Below are positions 15,564 through 24,642 of a DNA stretch of 64,000 bases, piece by piece. The translations under genes and the position numbers were made by a program. Origin of the DNA: Improbicoccus devescovinae (lineage in GTDB: Bacteria; Bacillota; Clostridia; Oscillospirales; Acutalibacteraceae); the NCBI GenBank assembly GCA_036245095.1, contig BSWA01000001.1, forward strand, positions 248,001-312,000, written 5' to 3'. The notes below the pieces were generated by a model. The model had not been told where the DNA came from. It saw only the letters and a list, made by a program, of their open reading frames with translations, and did not search any database. Each line of letters starts with the position of its first letter. Within the stretch, counting starts at the first letter, position 1.

Positions 15564-17762
15564 TTAGTTTTTTGTTTCTTTTATTTTTTCTATTTTTTCT
15601 GGATCCACTACTTGACGTATTGCAAGTTCATAAAACATTCCTTTTTTGGACATTAATGTTTCATAATTCCCGGATTCGATTATGGTGCCTTTGTCTAGAA
15701 CTAAGATTCTGTCGCAGTTTTTTACTGTCGAAAGCCTGTGAGCTATTACTAGTCGCGTACACTTCAGGTTTGCTAGGCTTTTTGCTATGTAACTTTGTGT
15801 TATGTTGTCTAATGCCGATGTGGCTTCGTCGAGAAATAAAATTGAGGGCCGTGCTATGATTGCTCGCGCTATCATGAGGCGCTGTTTTTGGCCGCCGGAA
15901 ATCCCTCCTGCTCCCTCGGCGATTAGGGTGTGCATTCCCATAGGCATGGCTTTTATGTCTGCGTCTAGACTCGCAAGTTTGGCGGCTTCCCAGGCGTCGT
16001 CCATGTTTTTCCAGGGGGCTGTTACTATGATGTTCGAAAATATGTCGCCGGCAAATATTGTGCCGTTTTGTATGACGACTCCTATTTTTTGGCGCAATGT
16101 TCCAAGGTCAAGGCTTGATATGTCGTTTCCGCCGTAGTAAACTGCGCCGGTTTCGGGTTTTTCAAAGCCAAGTAGTATGCGTAAAAGTGTGGATTTTCCG
16201 CAGCCTGTTGTGCCTACGATTGCAATGTATTCGCCTTTTTTGATCGAAAATGATAGGTTTTTTAAAATGTACGGACTGTTGTTTGTGTATCGGAATGTAA
16301 TATTGTTTATTTCTATTTTGCCTGAAAGCGATGCTATTAATTTTCCGCCTGAACTGTTCTCCGGACACTCTTTTATGAATGGCTTGATTAGGTCAAATAC
16401 GGGCTTTAAATTTGAAATCTGTAGGGCGATTCCACTGATTGCCATGATCGCAGAGCTTACGGCGCCGTAGGCTCCGATGAACGCAAGATAGCTGGATGTC
16501 GGAATTTTGTTCGTGACTGCTGAATAGTATAACGCAATTGTGCCTAGAGTGTTTATTACTGTTATTATTAGATCGGAAATTTTTAAAAATAATGGAGGCG
16601 AAAACTCGAGTTTTTGTATCTCAGAATAGCTTTTGGCCCATTTTGAAAATGCACGTTTTTCTGCTCCTGCGATTTTTATCTTTTGGATGCCGCCAAATAA
16701 TGAAAATACTAAAGATTGAAATTTCGGCGATAAGTCCATGCGCGTGATGTTTATTTTTTGCCTCGCTAATGTTACGATTGTCGTGAATAAAATTGAAATA
16801 AATATAGCTATCATGCCTGGTAATACTAGCGCTGGCGCAAATTGGTTCATTTGAAATATATATACCAATGAAAATAATGCCGATAAACTCGTTGATAATA
16901 CTATGTCTGAAATCGATTGACATAACGATGCTAAATAACCTACACGACTCGAAAGCTCTCCGGATGAATAATTTTTGAAAAATGAGGCCGGTAAACTGAA
17001 CATTCTCATCATGATTGCACTGTTTACTTCTACGTTTAGTTTGCCCTGAATTTTTGCTAAAATTAAACTTTTGGTTATGCCTATCAGCGATGTGCTAATT
17101 GTTATGCCTATCATCATGGAAATTATCGGTAATATTAGTCCGAGTTGTTCGGATGGGATTAATTTGTCGTATATAATTTTGGTAATATACGGGCTTAGCA
17201 TGCCTAGGCTTTGCATGATAATATATATTAATATTATGAAAAATATGTCGTTTTTAGTGACGGTTTTGGCCATGAAAATTAGTAAATCTTTTATTTTTAG
17301 CGAATTTAATGGGAATGATTTGTAAAAACAAAATGCTTCTAGATTTATGCCTTTAGCTGTCTTTTTGTTAATATTTATTGTGTTTCCTAGCTTGTCTATA
17401 TAATAATATTTTCCCCACGAATTGGGCAGAATAGCTATAATTTCATTGTTTTTAGTACTTGCTAATAGACAACCTGAACAATCTTTCCACCAGTTTCCTA
17501 GTAATTCTACACGGCGTTTCATGGTTCCAGATGGTTTTAATAAATATTGCAGCTGCTCGTCTGGATCTGTTATATTACTAGGAATCTTCGGAATTGGCTT
17601 GCCTAGAAATTTCAAAATCATACCGACTGCGCCTTTGACTTCTTGGACCGCAACAGGGATTTTTATGCCTAAAATAGACAAAAAATCATTGAAAGCCTCG
17701 GCGTACATTTTGTCATCATAAATTTTTCTTATTTCGATTTGGTCTTCTGTATCTAGATGCAT
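15564..17762 (-). CDS. NHLM-type exporter, ABC protein without peptidase
   Basis: 732 residues. The first 130 or so form the family's own N-terminal domain (RRVELLGNWWKDCSGCLLA... IAILPN), as in the second ATP-binding protein of NHLM/NHLP bacteriocin systems. Then come six membrane helices (about 165-440) and a nucleotide-binding domain with Walker A GTTGCGKSTLL, signature GISGGQKQRLMIARAI, Walker B SILFLDEATSALD and the H-loop VIAHRLSTV. It has no C39 domain. It is the third gene of a minus-strand set with the adaptor and the C39 ABC protein, 72 bp apart. It probably forms a heterodimer or works in sequence with the C39 protein. The start follows GGAGG by 10 nt. Confidence 0.88.
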   Translation of the reverse strand: MHLDTEDQIEIRKIYDDKMYAEAFNDFLSILGIKIPVAVQEVKGAVGMILKFLGKPIPKIPSNITDPDEQLQYLLKPSGTMKRRVELLGNWWKDCSGCLLASTKNNEIIAILPNSWGKYYYIDKLGNTININKKTAKGINLEAFCFYKSFPLNSLKIKDLLIFMAKTVTKNDIFFIILIYIIMQSLGMLSPYITKIIYDKLIPSEQLGLILPIISMMIGITISTSLIGITKSLILAKIQGKLNVEVNSAIMMRMFSLPASFFKNYSSGELSSRVGYLASLCQSISDIVLSTSLSALFSLVYIFQMNQFAPALVLPGMIAIFISILFTTIVTLARQKINITRMDLSPKFQSLVFSLFGGIQKIKIAGAEKRAFSKWAKSYSEIQKLEFSPPLFLKISDLIITVINTLGTIALYYSAVTNKIPTSSYLAFIGAYGAVSSAIMAISGIALQISNLKPVFDLIKPFIKECPENSSGGKLIASLSGKIEINNITFRYTNNSPYILKNLSFSIKKGEYIAIVGTTGCGKSTLLRILLGFEKPETGAVYYGGNDISSLDLGTLRQKIGVVIQNGTIFAGDIFSNIIVTAPWKNMDDAWEAAKLASLDADIKAMPMGMHTLIAEGAGGISGGQKQRLMIARAIIARPSILFLDEATSALDNITQSYIAKSLANLKCTRLVIAHRLSTVKNCDRILVLDKGTIIESGNYETLMSKKGMFYELAIRQVVDPEKIEKIKETKN

Positions 17763-17834
17763 AATATTTATGCCTCCTTTGTTTTGGGATTTCTTGATTT
17801 TAAAATTAATTTTTTTAGTAATTATTTACATTTT

Positions 17835-19982
17835 TTATTCGTTTGTTACTAATTTTGTGTATAAATTATTTAAATCTATTAATTCTTCATGAGTCCCGCG
17901 TTCGACTACTTTGCCCTGATTTAAAACTATAATTTCATCGCAATCTCGTATGGTCGACAGCCTGTGGGCTACGACTACCAGCGAACAGCCTAGGTTTTTT
18001 ATGTTTTCCATTACTATGTTTTCGGTTTTGGCGTCTAAAGCCGATGTAGCTTCATCTAAAATTAATAGCCGCGGCTCTGTAGCTAAAGCTCTTGCAATTT
18101 CTAATCTTTGGCATTGACCGCCAGAAAAATCTTTGCCACCTTCACGCATAATTTGATCATAGCCTTCAGGGCGTTTAATAATAACATCGTGAATATTGGC
18201 ATCTCGAGCGGCTAAAATCATAGAAAAATCTTCGATAGACTCGTCCCAAACTTTTATATTATTTTTGATGCTGTCATTGAACATGATTTTTTCCTGATCG
18301 ACCATTGAAACGGAACTGTGAAAAATGTATCGGTCTATTTTACTTCTAGGAAGCCCGTCAAATAAAATTTCGCCATCCCATTGGATATATAAACCCATAA
18401 TAAGCTTGGAAATCGTGGATTTGCCGCTGCCACTTCCGCCGACTAATGCTATGGATTTGCCCGGTTTTAATATCAATGAAAAATCGCTGATCAGTGGCGG
18501 CGCGAGCCTGCTGTATCCAAATGTTACGTTTCTAAGTTCTAATTTTCCGGTCATAATAAGCTCGATATCTTCTGTAGTTTCAATAATATCAACCATGGGA
18601 TCAATCGGATGATCCAGCACATCTTCGACGCGGTCCATTTCGGTTTTGATGCTTATGAAACTTTGGTAAACATCTAGAAATTTGCTTATAGGTTCAAAAA
18701 ATCCAGACAAAAACCCTGTGAATGCCGTCAGCATACCAATTGTAAATTGATCTTTTATAATTAAAACTACACCTGAAATTTGTAAAGCAATTTGTGCAAT
18801 TCCACTAATAACAACCGGGATTTCTCCAAAATATTTTATGAATTTTAAGACTTTAATAGAATCATTATTTTGCTTAGCATAAAATCCGGACCAACGCTCA
18901 AAAAAACCGTTCTCAGCACCAGTTGATTTAATAGTTTCTATCATTTCTATTGCCGAATAAGTAACACTCATTAATTTCCCGCTATTACCCGCCGCGGCTT
19001 GTTGAAATTCTGAAATTCTTTTTGAAGAAAAATTAACTATTATCATGTTCAAAACACTAGCTGTTATACCGATACAAGTAAGTAGCCAGCTGTAATTTAT
19101 CATCATGTATAAATAAAAAACCAAAGAAATTGTGTCGATAAACATAGGAGCAATTTTTTTAATTAACACAAGCGCTATTTGTCCTGTAGAATTCTGACGT
19201 TCTACTATGTCTCCGACATATCTTTGGGAAAAAAAATCCAGAGGCATCCTCAGGGCGTGCCATATGAATTTTGAGCTCGATACAATTGAAAATTTTCCCT
19301 CGATTTTTAGCCAATATATGAATTTCACGACGCCAATAAGAATATTTATTATCATGAGTATAACCGTAATTCCTATAAAAGCATTCAACCAACCGGGCTC
19401 TTTACCGGATAAAATATTATCAATAAAAACCCTATCAAAAATAGGGCTGAATAACATGATAATACTTGAAATAAAACTCAAAATAATACTAATAATAAAC
19501 GGCGTCATAGAGCCCTTTAGACAGCGTTTAGCGAACTCCCAAATGCTTTTAGGCTTCCCCTCGGGTTTAAAATCTTCGGTAGGCTCAAACGAGAGCAAAA
19601 TCCCCGTAAACGACCTGTCAAATTCTTCCATTGTAAGAACAACTCGTCCGCGGCCAGGATCATTTATATATACACATTTTTTATTGTAATCAATACTCGT
19701 TAATACAACAAAATGATTAAAATCCCAGTGAATAATAGCAGGAAATTTTACATCTGAAAAATCCGAGGGTTCTAGTCTATAGCCCGCGGCTTCGAATCCG
19801 TATGCCCGGCCGGCATTTAGTATATTTTTAGCCACGCTTCCGTCCCGAGAAACACCGCAATCTTTACGAACCTGTGATAACGGTATCCATTTTTTATAAT
19901 AAGCAGCTATCATACACAGGCACGCTGCGCCACATTCGAGAGCCTCCATTTGCATTATTACTGGCACTTTAATTTTTTTCAT
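17835..19982 (-). CDS. NHLM-type exporter, C39 peptidase/ABC protein
   Basis: About 715 residues. Residues 1-140 are a C39 cysteine peptidase with the catalytic Cys in MQMEALECGAACLCMI, the His in IIHWDFNHFVVL and the Asp in YINDPGRGRV, which cuts leaders after Gly-Gly. Then come six membrane helices (about 160-440) and an ATPase domain with Walker A GGSGSGKSTI, signature DFSGGQCQRLEIARAL and Walker B LLILDEATSALD. This is the peptidase/ATP-binding protein of NHLM systems. It lies between the HlyD-like adaptor and the second ABC protein. The ATG at 19982 is preferred to the GTG at 19994 that overlaps GAGGTG. Candidate substrates in the window are the genes at 11256 and 34504. Confidence 0.92.
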   Translation of the reverse strand: MKKIKVPVIMQMEALECGAACLCMIAAYYKKWIPLSQVRKDCGVSRDGSVAKNILNAGRAYGFEAAGYRLEPSDFSDVKFPAIIHWDFNHFVVLTSIDYNKKCVYINDPGRGRVVLTMEEFDRSFTGILLSFEPTEDFKPEGKPKSIWEFAKRCLKGSMTPFIISIILSFISSIIMLFSPIFDRVFIDNILSGKEPGWLNAFIGITVILMIINILIGVVKFIYWLKIEGKFSIVSSSKFIWHALRMPLDFFSQRYVGDIVERQNSTGQIALVLIKKIAPMFIDTISLVFYLYMMINYSWLLTCIGITASVLNMIIVNFSSKRISEFQQAAAGNSGKLMSVTYSAIEMIETIKSTGAENGFFERWSGFYAKQNNDSIKVLKFIKYFGEIPVVISGIAQIALQISGVVLIIKDQFTIGMLTAFTGFLSGFFEPISKFLDVYQSFISIKTEMDRVEDVLDHPIDPMVDIIETTEDIELIMTGKLELRNVTFGYSRLAPPLISDFSLILKPGKSIALVGGSGSGKSTISKLIMGLYIQWDGEILFDGLPRSKIDRYIFHSSVSMVDQEKIMFNDSIKNNIKVWDESIEDFSMILAARDANIHDVIIKRPEGYDQIMREGGKDFSGGQCQRLEIARALATEPRLLILDEATSALDAKTENIVMENIKNLGCSLVVVAHRLSTIRDCDEIIVLNQGKVVERGTHEELIDLNNLYTKLVTNE

Positions 19983-20051
19983 AAAAATCATCACCTCGCA
20001 GAACCATAAACTATTAAATTTTAATTAAATTTTAATTAAGAAAAATTAAAA

Positions 20052-20636
20052 TTAAGTATTAAAAATAAGCTCATAGGCCCTCTGTTTTGCGACTACTACC
20101 GATAAATTGCACACGGTTCCGTTTATTAATTTTATATCTTTATTCTGCGAATTTGACCATTCACCTAGTATTATTTCTATTTCTAGCACACTCCCTTCTG
20201 GAATAACAGAGCTCAATATAGCTGGGTAATCAAATTTTTCATATAAATACTCGCTGGTAACGACATCTTCGCCAATTTTGGAGACCTTTCCGTTTATATA
20301 ACCATTTTCTTCCTTCGGAAGATGCTCCGGAGACACGCATACGTCCATGTCTATACTTAATTTTTGTGCTTCGCTTAAGCTTATATATGAATAAACTTTT
20401 GTAATTTTAGTTTGATCATCTAAGCGCGAAATAACCGCTACACCATTTATATTCATATATTTTGGAATGGAATTAGAAAAAATCCAAATGCATCCTGCAA
20501 TTAAAATCGTAAACACAGCAGCTAAAATAATTATTAGACTAGGACTCGCGATGCGAATATATTCATTTAATTTTTCTGGCGATGAAACTCTTTCTAAACA
20601 ATTTTTCCTGAAAATGCCTTCATTTTCATCCGACAC
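20052..20636 (-). CDS. NHLM-type exporter, short HlyD-like adaptor
   Basis: 194 residues from a GTG at 20636. The N-terminus (GIFRKNCLERVSSPEKLNEYI) and the following membrane helix (about 30-50) match the membrane-fusion protein of NHLM systems. What follows is a short beta-rich domain (SRLDDQTKITKVYSYI, EGSVLEIEIILGE). The usual long coiled coil and lipoyl halves are missing; full-size proteins of this type are about twice as long. Both ends look natural, so it is a reduced form and not a truncation. It is the first gene of the exporter set. Confidence 0.78.
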   Translation of the reverse strand: MSDENEGIFRKNCLERVSSPEKLNEYIRIASPSLIIILAAVFTILIAGCIWIFSNSIPKYMNINGVAVISRLDDQTKITKVYSYISLSEAQKLSIDMDVCVSPEHLPKEENGYINGKVSKIGEDVVTSEYLYEKFDYPAILSSVIPEGSVLEIEIILGEWSNSQNKDIKLINGTVCNLSVVVAKQRAYELIFNT

Positions 20637-20879
20637 AGCAATCACCTCTTTTATTTATATAGATAATGTAAAATATTTTAAAATAGACATGCTTCTGTTT
20701 TGTCTGTGCAAATTTTACATTTTATTTAATAAAAAATCAATATTTTTGTGATCAAAAAACAAAAAAATTAAATATTAAAGAAATACAAACACACATTTAA
20801 TTTTATTTTAAAATTCCTCAACGTATTTTTTGTTTTTATATGTGAATTATATACTAAAAATAAGGAGATCAAGTTTTTT

Positions 20880-22058
20880 ATGCCACAATTTTATATAATA
20901 TTCGCAAAAGAACTGAAATCAATTGTACGCGACAAAAAAACATTTTTGATTAGTATATTTTTGCCATTCATGCTAGTCCCAACTATACTATTTATAATTA
21001 ATTTTTCATCAAAAATCAACCAAAATAAATTTTTAAAAAATATAAATTTAGGAATAAGTACGAAAAATAATTTTTTTCATGATTTTTGCGCAGCTCAGAG
21101 CAATATCAACATAGTCGATTGCGACAAAAAAGATTTAAAAACCGGAAAAATTTCGGCATATTTCACAATTGACGAGGCTCTAGATGAAAAAATTATAAAT
21201 AATCAGCCATTCAAATTCGAAGCAGAATACGATGTTTCTACGCTGAATTCTATCACAATTATTCCAAGTATAAAATATTATGAGTCTAATTTTTATGAAT
21301 TTTGTAATAATATTTCTGATTTTATGGACGAAAACAACAAAATTTCATACGAGAAAGCAAAAAATTTTATTCAATCATACGAAATTTCACCTAATGACTT
21401 GGAAAATTCAAATCAATATGATATAAACAACTTGTACTTTAGTACACTAGTTCCCATGATGCTTGTCTTCTATTGTTGCATAGGTTCATCCAGCCACGCG
21501 TGCGATATGACCGTCGGCGAAAAAGAACGCGGAACGTTGGAACCTTTGTTGGCTACAGGAACAAATCGGAGTTTTTTAGTATTGGGGAAACTTCTGGCGG
21601 CATCGGTCACGGGAGTCACGAGTGTCGTAAGTACGTCCGTGGGACTTGTTATGTACAAAATTATTTCATCCGGAGGTTTGATCGAATTTAGTTTAAAAGA
21701 AACAATTATTTTAATTATAATGATCAGTTTTTGTTCAATATTTTTTGCGTCTTTAAATTTAATAATTGGAATATTTTCAAAAACATACAAAGAAGCACAA
21801 ATATTGATAATGCCTCTTTCGATTTTATGTTTATTACCTGTATATTTTACGTATTTTTTAAATTTAAGCAATATTCCTGATTATTATTTTTGGATACCTG
21901 TATTAAATTTAATATGTATTATAAAAGAATTATTAGTAAATATTATAAATATTGCACATATTTGTTTCACGATTTTAAGTTTTTCTATATGTATTTCCAT
22001 AGTTTACATGTTAGCAATCAAGATGTTCAATCGCGAAAAAGTAATATTTAGGATGTGA
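20880..22058 (+). CDS. ABC-2 type permease, NatB-like
   Basis: 392 residues. It has an N-terminal helix after KELKSIVRDKKTFLISIFLP, an extracellular domain of about 170 residues, and five C-terminal membrane helices that begin at VPMMLVFYCC. The motif TVGEKERGTLEPLLATGTNR is typical of NatB/ABC-2 export permeases (sodium or drug efflux). No ATP-binding partner (natA) is adjacent, which is unusual for the family. It is followed 4 bp later by recJ, with which it seems co-transcribed. AAGGAG lies 12 nt before the ATG. Confidence 0.82.
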   Translation: MPQFYIIFAKELKSIVRDKKTFLISIFLPFMLVPTILFIINFSSKINQNKFLKNINLGISTKNNFFHDFCAAQSNINIVDCDKKDLKTGKISAYFTIDEALDEKIINNQPFKFEAEYDVSTLNSITIIPSIKYYESNFYEFCNNISDFMDENNKISYEKAKNFIQSYEISPNDLENSNQYDINNLYFSTLVPMMLVFYCCIGSSSHACDMTVGEKERGTLEPLLATGTNRSFLVLGKLLAASVTGVTSVVSTSVGLVMYKIISSGGLIEFSLKETIILIIMISFCSIFFASLNLIIGIFSKTYKEAQILIMPLSILCLLPVYFTYFLNLSNIPDYYFWIPVLNLICIIKELLVNIINIAHICFTILSFSICISIVYMLAIKMFNREKVIFRM

Positions 22059-22062
22059 AAAT

Positions 22063-24108
22063 TTGGCATTAAAAGAATGGGTTTTCCCAAATCAAAAGAG
22101 AAAAAAAATACTTAAATTATCAAAAGAATGGGGAATTCCTTACGTTATAGTAGCGGTATTCAGTTCACGCGGGATCGAAGATGTCAACGAGATAAATAAA
22201 TTTTTAAACGGCGAAGAAACAATTTTAAACCCGCTAATGTTCGAGGGTATGCAGGAATTAGTAAAAAGAATAAATTCGGCAATTGATAATTTTGATAGAA
22301 TTTATATTTATGGCGATTATGACGCAGATGGCATCACTTCTACGGTTTTATTATATTTATATTTATCGCAGCGCGGAGCTAATGTAATGTATCATATTCC
22401 GTCGAGATATGTCGAAGGATACGGCCTAAACAGCGATTTATTAAAAGAAATAAAAGCCTACGGAGTCAAGCTAATTATCACAGTAGACAACGGGATATCA
22501 GCGAATGCCGAGGTTCTCGAAGCGGCCAAATTAGGCATGGACGTCATTGTAATTGACCATCATACGCCCGGTGAAATTCCGAACGCAGTTGCCGTGGTTG
22601 ATCCGCATCGAGATTTAAATCTAGAATTCAGAGATTATGCGGCTGTAGGCGTAGTTTTTAAGGCCGTAGAAGCACTTGAATATAACATAACAAGCCGCGC
22701 AGAATTAATCGAAAAATACGGCGATTTAGTAGCAATTGGGACCATCGGAGATGTTGTGCCGTTGCTCGGCGAAAACCGCAGATTTGCAATAGATGGCATA
22801 AATGTGATGCTCAGAACCAAAAGATTCGGCACCCGCGTTTTAGTCGAAAGTTGCGACAACAGTAGCACAAAATTTGATTCATTAAATGTAGTCTACAACG
22901 TGGTACCGAAGGTGAATTCATGCGGCCGAACCGGGAACCCTGAGATGGCAGCGAAATTATTTTTATCGGAAACTGAAGAAGATTCGATTGTAATTAATGA
23001 ATTTTTAGACCAAAAAAACACTAGTCGCAAAGAAACGTGTCGACACGTATTTGAAGAAGTCGAAAAAATGATCGAAGAAAACCCCAAAATGCGCTTTCAG
23101 CCTATGATATTCGCTCAAAGCACGGACTGGAATTGTGGTGTTTTAGGCATAGTTGCTTCGAAAATCATGGTAAAATACGGCAAACCGACTATTTTATTTT
23201 CTATTGACAACGAAAATGTTCGCGGTTCTGCCCGGAGTATCCCAGGTTTTTCGATATTTGAAGCAATCGAGAATTGTTCAAGCTGGCTTGAACGTTTTGG
23301 CGGGCATCCTATGGCCTCAGGCATGAATTTAAAATACGAAAATTTAGAAAAATTTAAGAATTCATTATTAGAATACGCGAAAAAAGACAAAATTCCGTTT
23401 TTATGTCTTAATATAAATTGCATATTAAATATAAACGAGATTAATATCGAAAATCTAGAAAATATCAGCAGGCTTCGTCCGTTTGGCGCCGGAAATCAAG
23501 AGCCCATTTTTGCTATACTTGGTGTGAAATTGCTGAATATTTATGGTGTCTCAAACGACAAACATATTAAGCTTTCATTTTCAAAAGAAAACGAAATTTT
23601 TTACGCCATGTATTTCGGGGTCGCTAAGCGCGATTTCTGCTACTCTGTTGGCGATATTTTGGATCTTGCAATTTATTTGAAACCAAACAATTATTTAGGA
23701 ATAAAAAACGTAACAGTAAGCATAAAAGATATAAAATATTCGAGTCAAGACACACATGAAATGATCCGTCAAAAAAGAATATTTGAAAATTTTATGGCCG
23801 ACGTTCCGCAGGATAAAAGAAATCTAATAGAAATGCTTCCGAGTCGAGATGACATAATTGTTACTTACAAAATTTTGAAAAAAAATGTTTTTCGGCTAGT
23901 AAATATAGACGTTTTGTTCAATAAAGTCCAAGAATTTGACATATGTTTGTCTAAATTATATATAATTATTGAAATTTTAAACGATCTAGATATAATTAAA
24001 GCTATCTCCGATGTTGACAGATATAATATATCAGTAAGTAAGGTTTCGATTAAAATAGACTTAGATACTTCTAGATATTTGCTGAAAATCAAGAACAATT
24101 TAAAATAA
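22063..24108 (+). CDS. recJ: Single-stranded DNA exonuclease RecJ
   Basis: A 5'-3' single-strand exonuclease used in recombination and mismatch repair. 681 residues from a TTG four bases after the upstream stop. The DHH metal motifs are all seen: IYGDYDADGITST, VDNGIS, VIDHHTPGE, AIGTIGDVVPL, and the DHHA1 end motif FGGHPMASGM. The OB-fold domain follows (RLRPFGAGNQEPIF), and about 110 extra C-terminal residues are as in Clostridial forms. nusB and xseAB follow on the same strand. Confidence 0.93.
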   Translation: MALKEWVFPNQKRKKILKLSKEWGIPYVIVAVFSSRGIEDVNEINKFLNGEETILNPLMFEGMQELVKRINSAIDNFDRIYIYGDYDADGITSTVLLYLYLSQRGANVMYHIPSRYVEGYGLNSDLLKEIKAYGVKLIITVDNGISANAEVLEAAKLGMDVIVIDHHTPGEIPNAVAVVDPHRDLNLEFRDYAAVGVVFKAVEALEYNITSRAELIEKYGDLVAIGTIGDVVPLLGENRRFAIDGINVMLRTKRFGTRVLVESCDNSSTKFDSLNVVYNVVPKVNSCGRTGNPEMAAKLFLSETEEDSIVINEFLDQKNTSRKETCRHVFEEVEKMIEENPKMRFQPMIFAQSTDWNCGVLGIVASKIMVKYGKPTILFSIDNENVRGSARSIPGFSIFEAIENCSSWLERFGGHPMASGMNLKYENLEKFKNSLLEYAKKDKIPFLCLNINCILNINEINIENLENISRLRPFGAGNQEPIFAILGVKLLNIYGVSNDKHIKLSFSKENEIFYAMYFGVAKRDFCYSVGDILDLAIYLKPNNYLGIKNVTVSIKDIKYSSQDTHEMIRQKRIFENFMADVPQDKRNLIEMLPSRDDIIVTYKILKKNVFRLVNIDVLFNKVQEFDICLSKLYIIIEILNDLDIIKAISDVDRYNISVSKVSIKIDLDTSRYLLKIKNNLK

Positions 24109-24163
24109 TTTTTTGTGAATATTTATTAATTTTTTTTAATTTTTATTAGGAATTTGGTTATTT

Positions 24164-24637
24164 ATGACTAGAAGAAACGCAAGATATAAAATTTTCGAAG
24201 CTTTATTTATTTATTCTTTTGACAATAAAGAAGGCGCCTTAATATATTTAAATAATTATATTCAAGCAGACGTTCATGACCCTGAAAAAATTCAAGATAT
24301 ACAAAATATTAAAAAAAACGACAAATTTCAAGCTTTTAAAAATTCAATAATACAAATTTTCAACGGCGTATTATCAAGCATTCCAGAAATCGACGAATTA
24401 ATAACAAACCACACAAAAAACAGAGATTTTAACAGAATTTCTAAAACAAGTTTAAGCATTCTCAGGCTAGCAATATACGAAATATTATATATAAATTCGA
24501 TTCCGATCGGAGTATCTGTAAATGAAGCAGTAGAAATTTCGAAAAAATACAGTAATCTTGAAGAATCGACATACATCAACGCAATTTTAGCATCCATTGA
24601 GAATTTATTAAATATGATTAAAAAAATCAAAAGGTAA
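24164..24637 (+). CDS. nusB: Transcription antitermination factor NusB
   Basis: 157 residues. It starts with TRRNARYKIFEALFIYSF and ends with the family's PIGVSVNEAVEISKKY and FINA-like segment (TYINAILASI). It binds boxA RNA with NusE (S10) in rRNA transcription. An insert of about 20 residues after the first helix (DVHDPEKIQDIQNIKKN) makes it slightly longer than usual. It lies 5 bp before xseA. Confidence 0.9.
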   Translation: MTRRNARYKIFEALFIYSFDNKEGALIYLNNYIQADVHDPEKIQDIQNIKKNDKFQAFKNSIIQIFNGVLSSIPEIDELITNHTKNRDFNRISKTSLSILRLAIYEILYINSIPIGVSVNEAVEISKKYSNLEESTYINAILASIENLLNMIKKIKR

Positions 24638-24642
24638 CAAAA

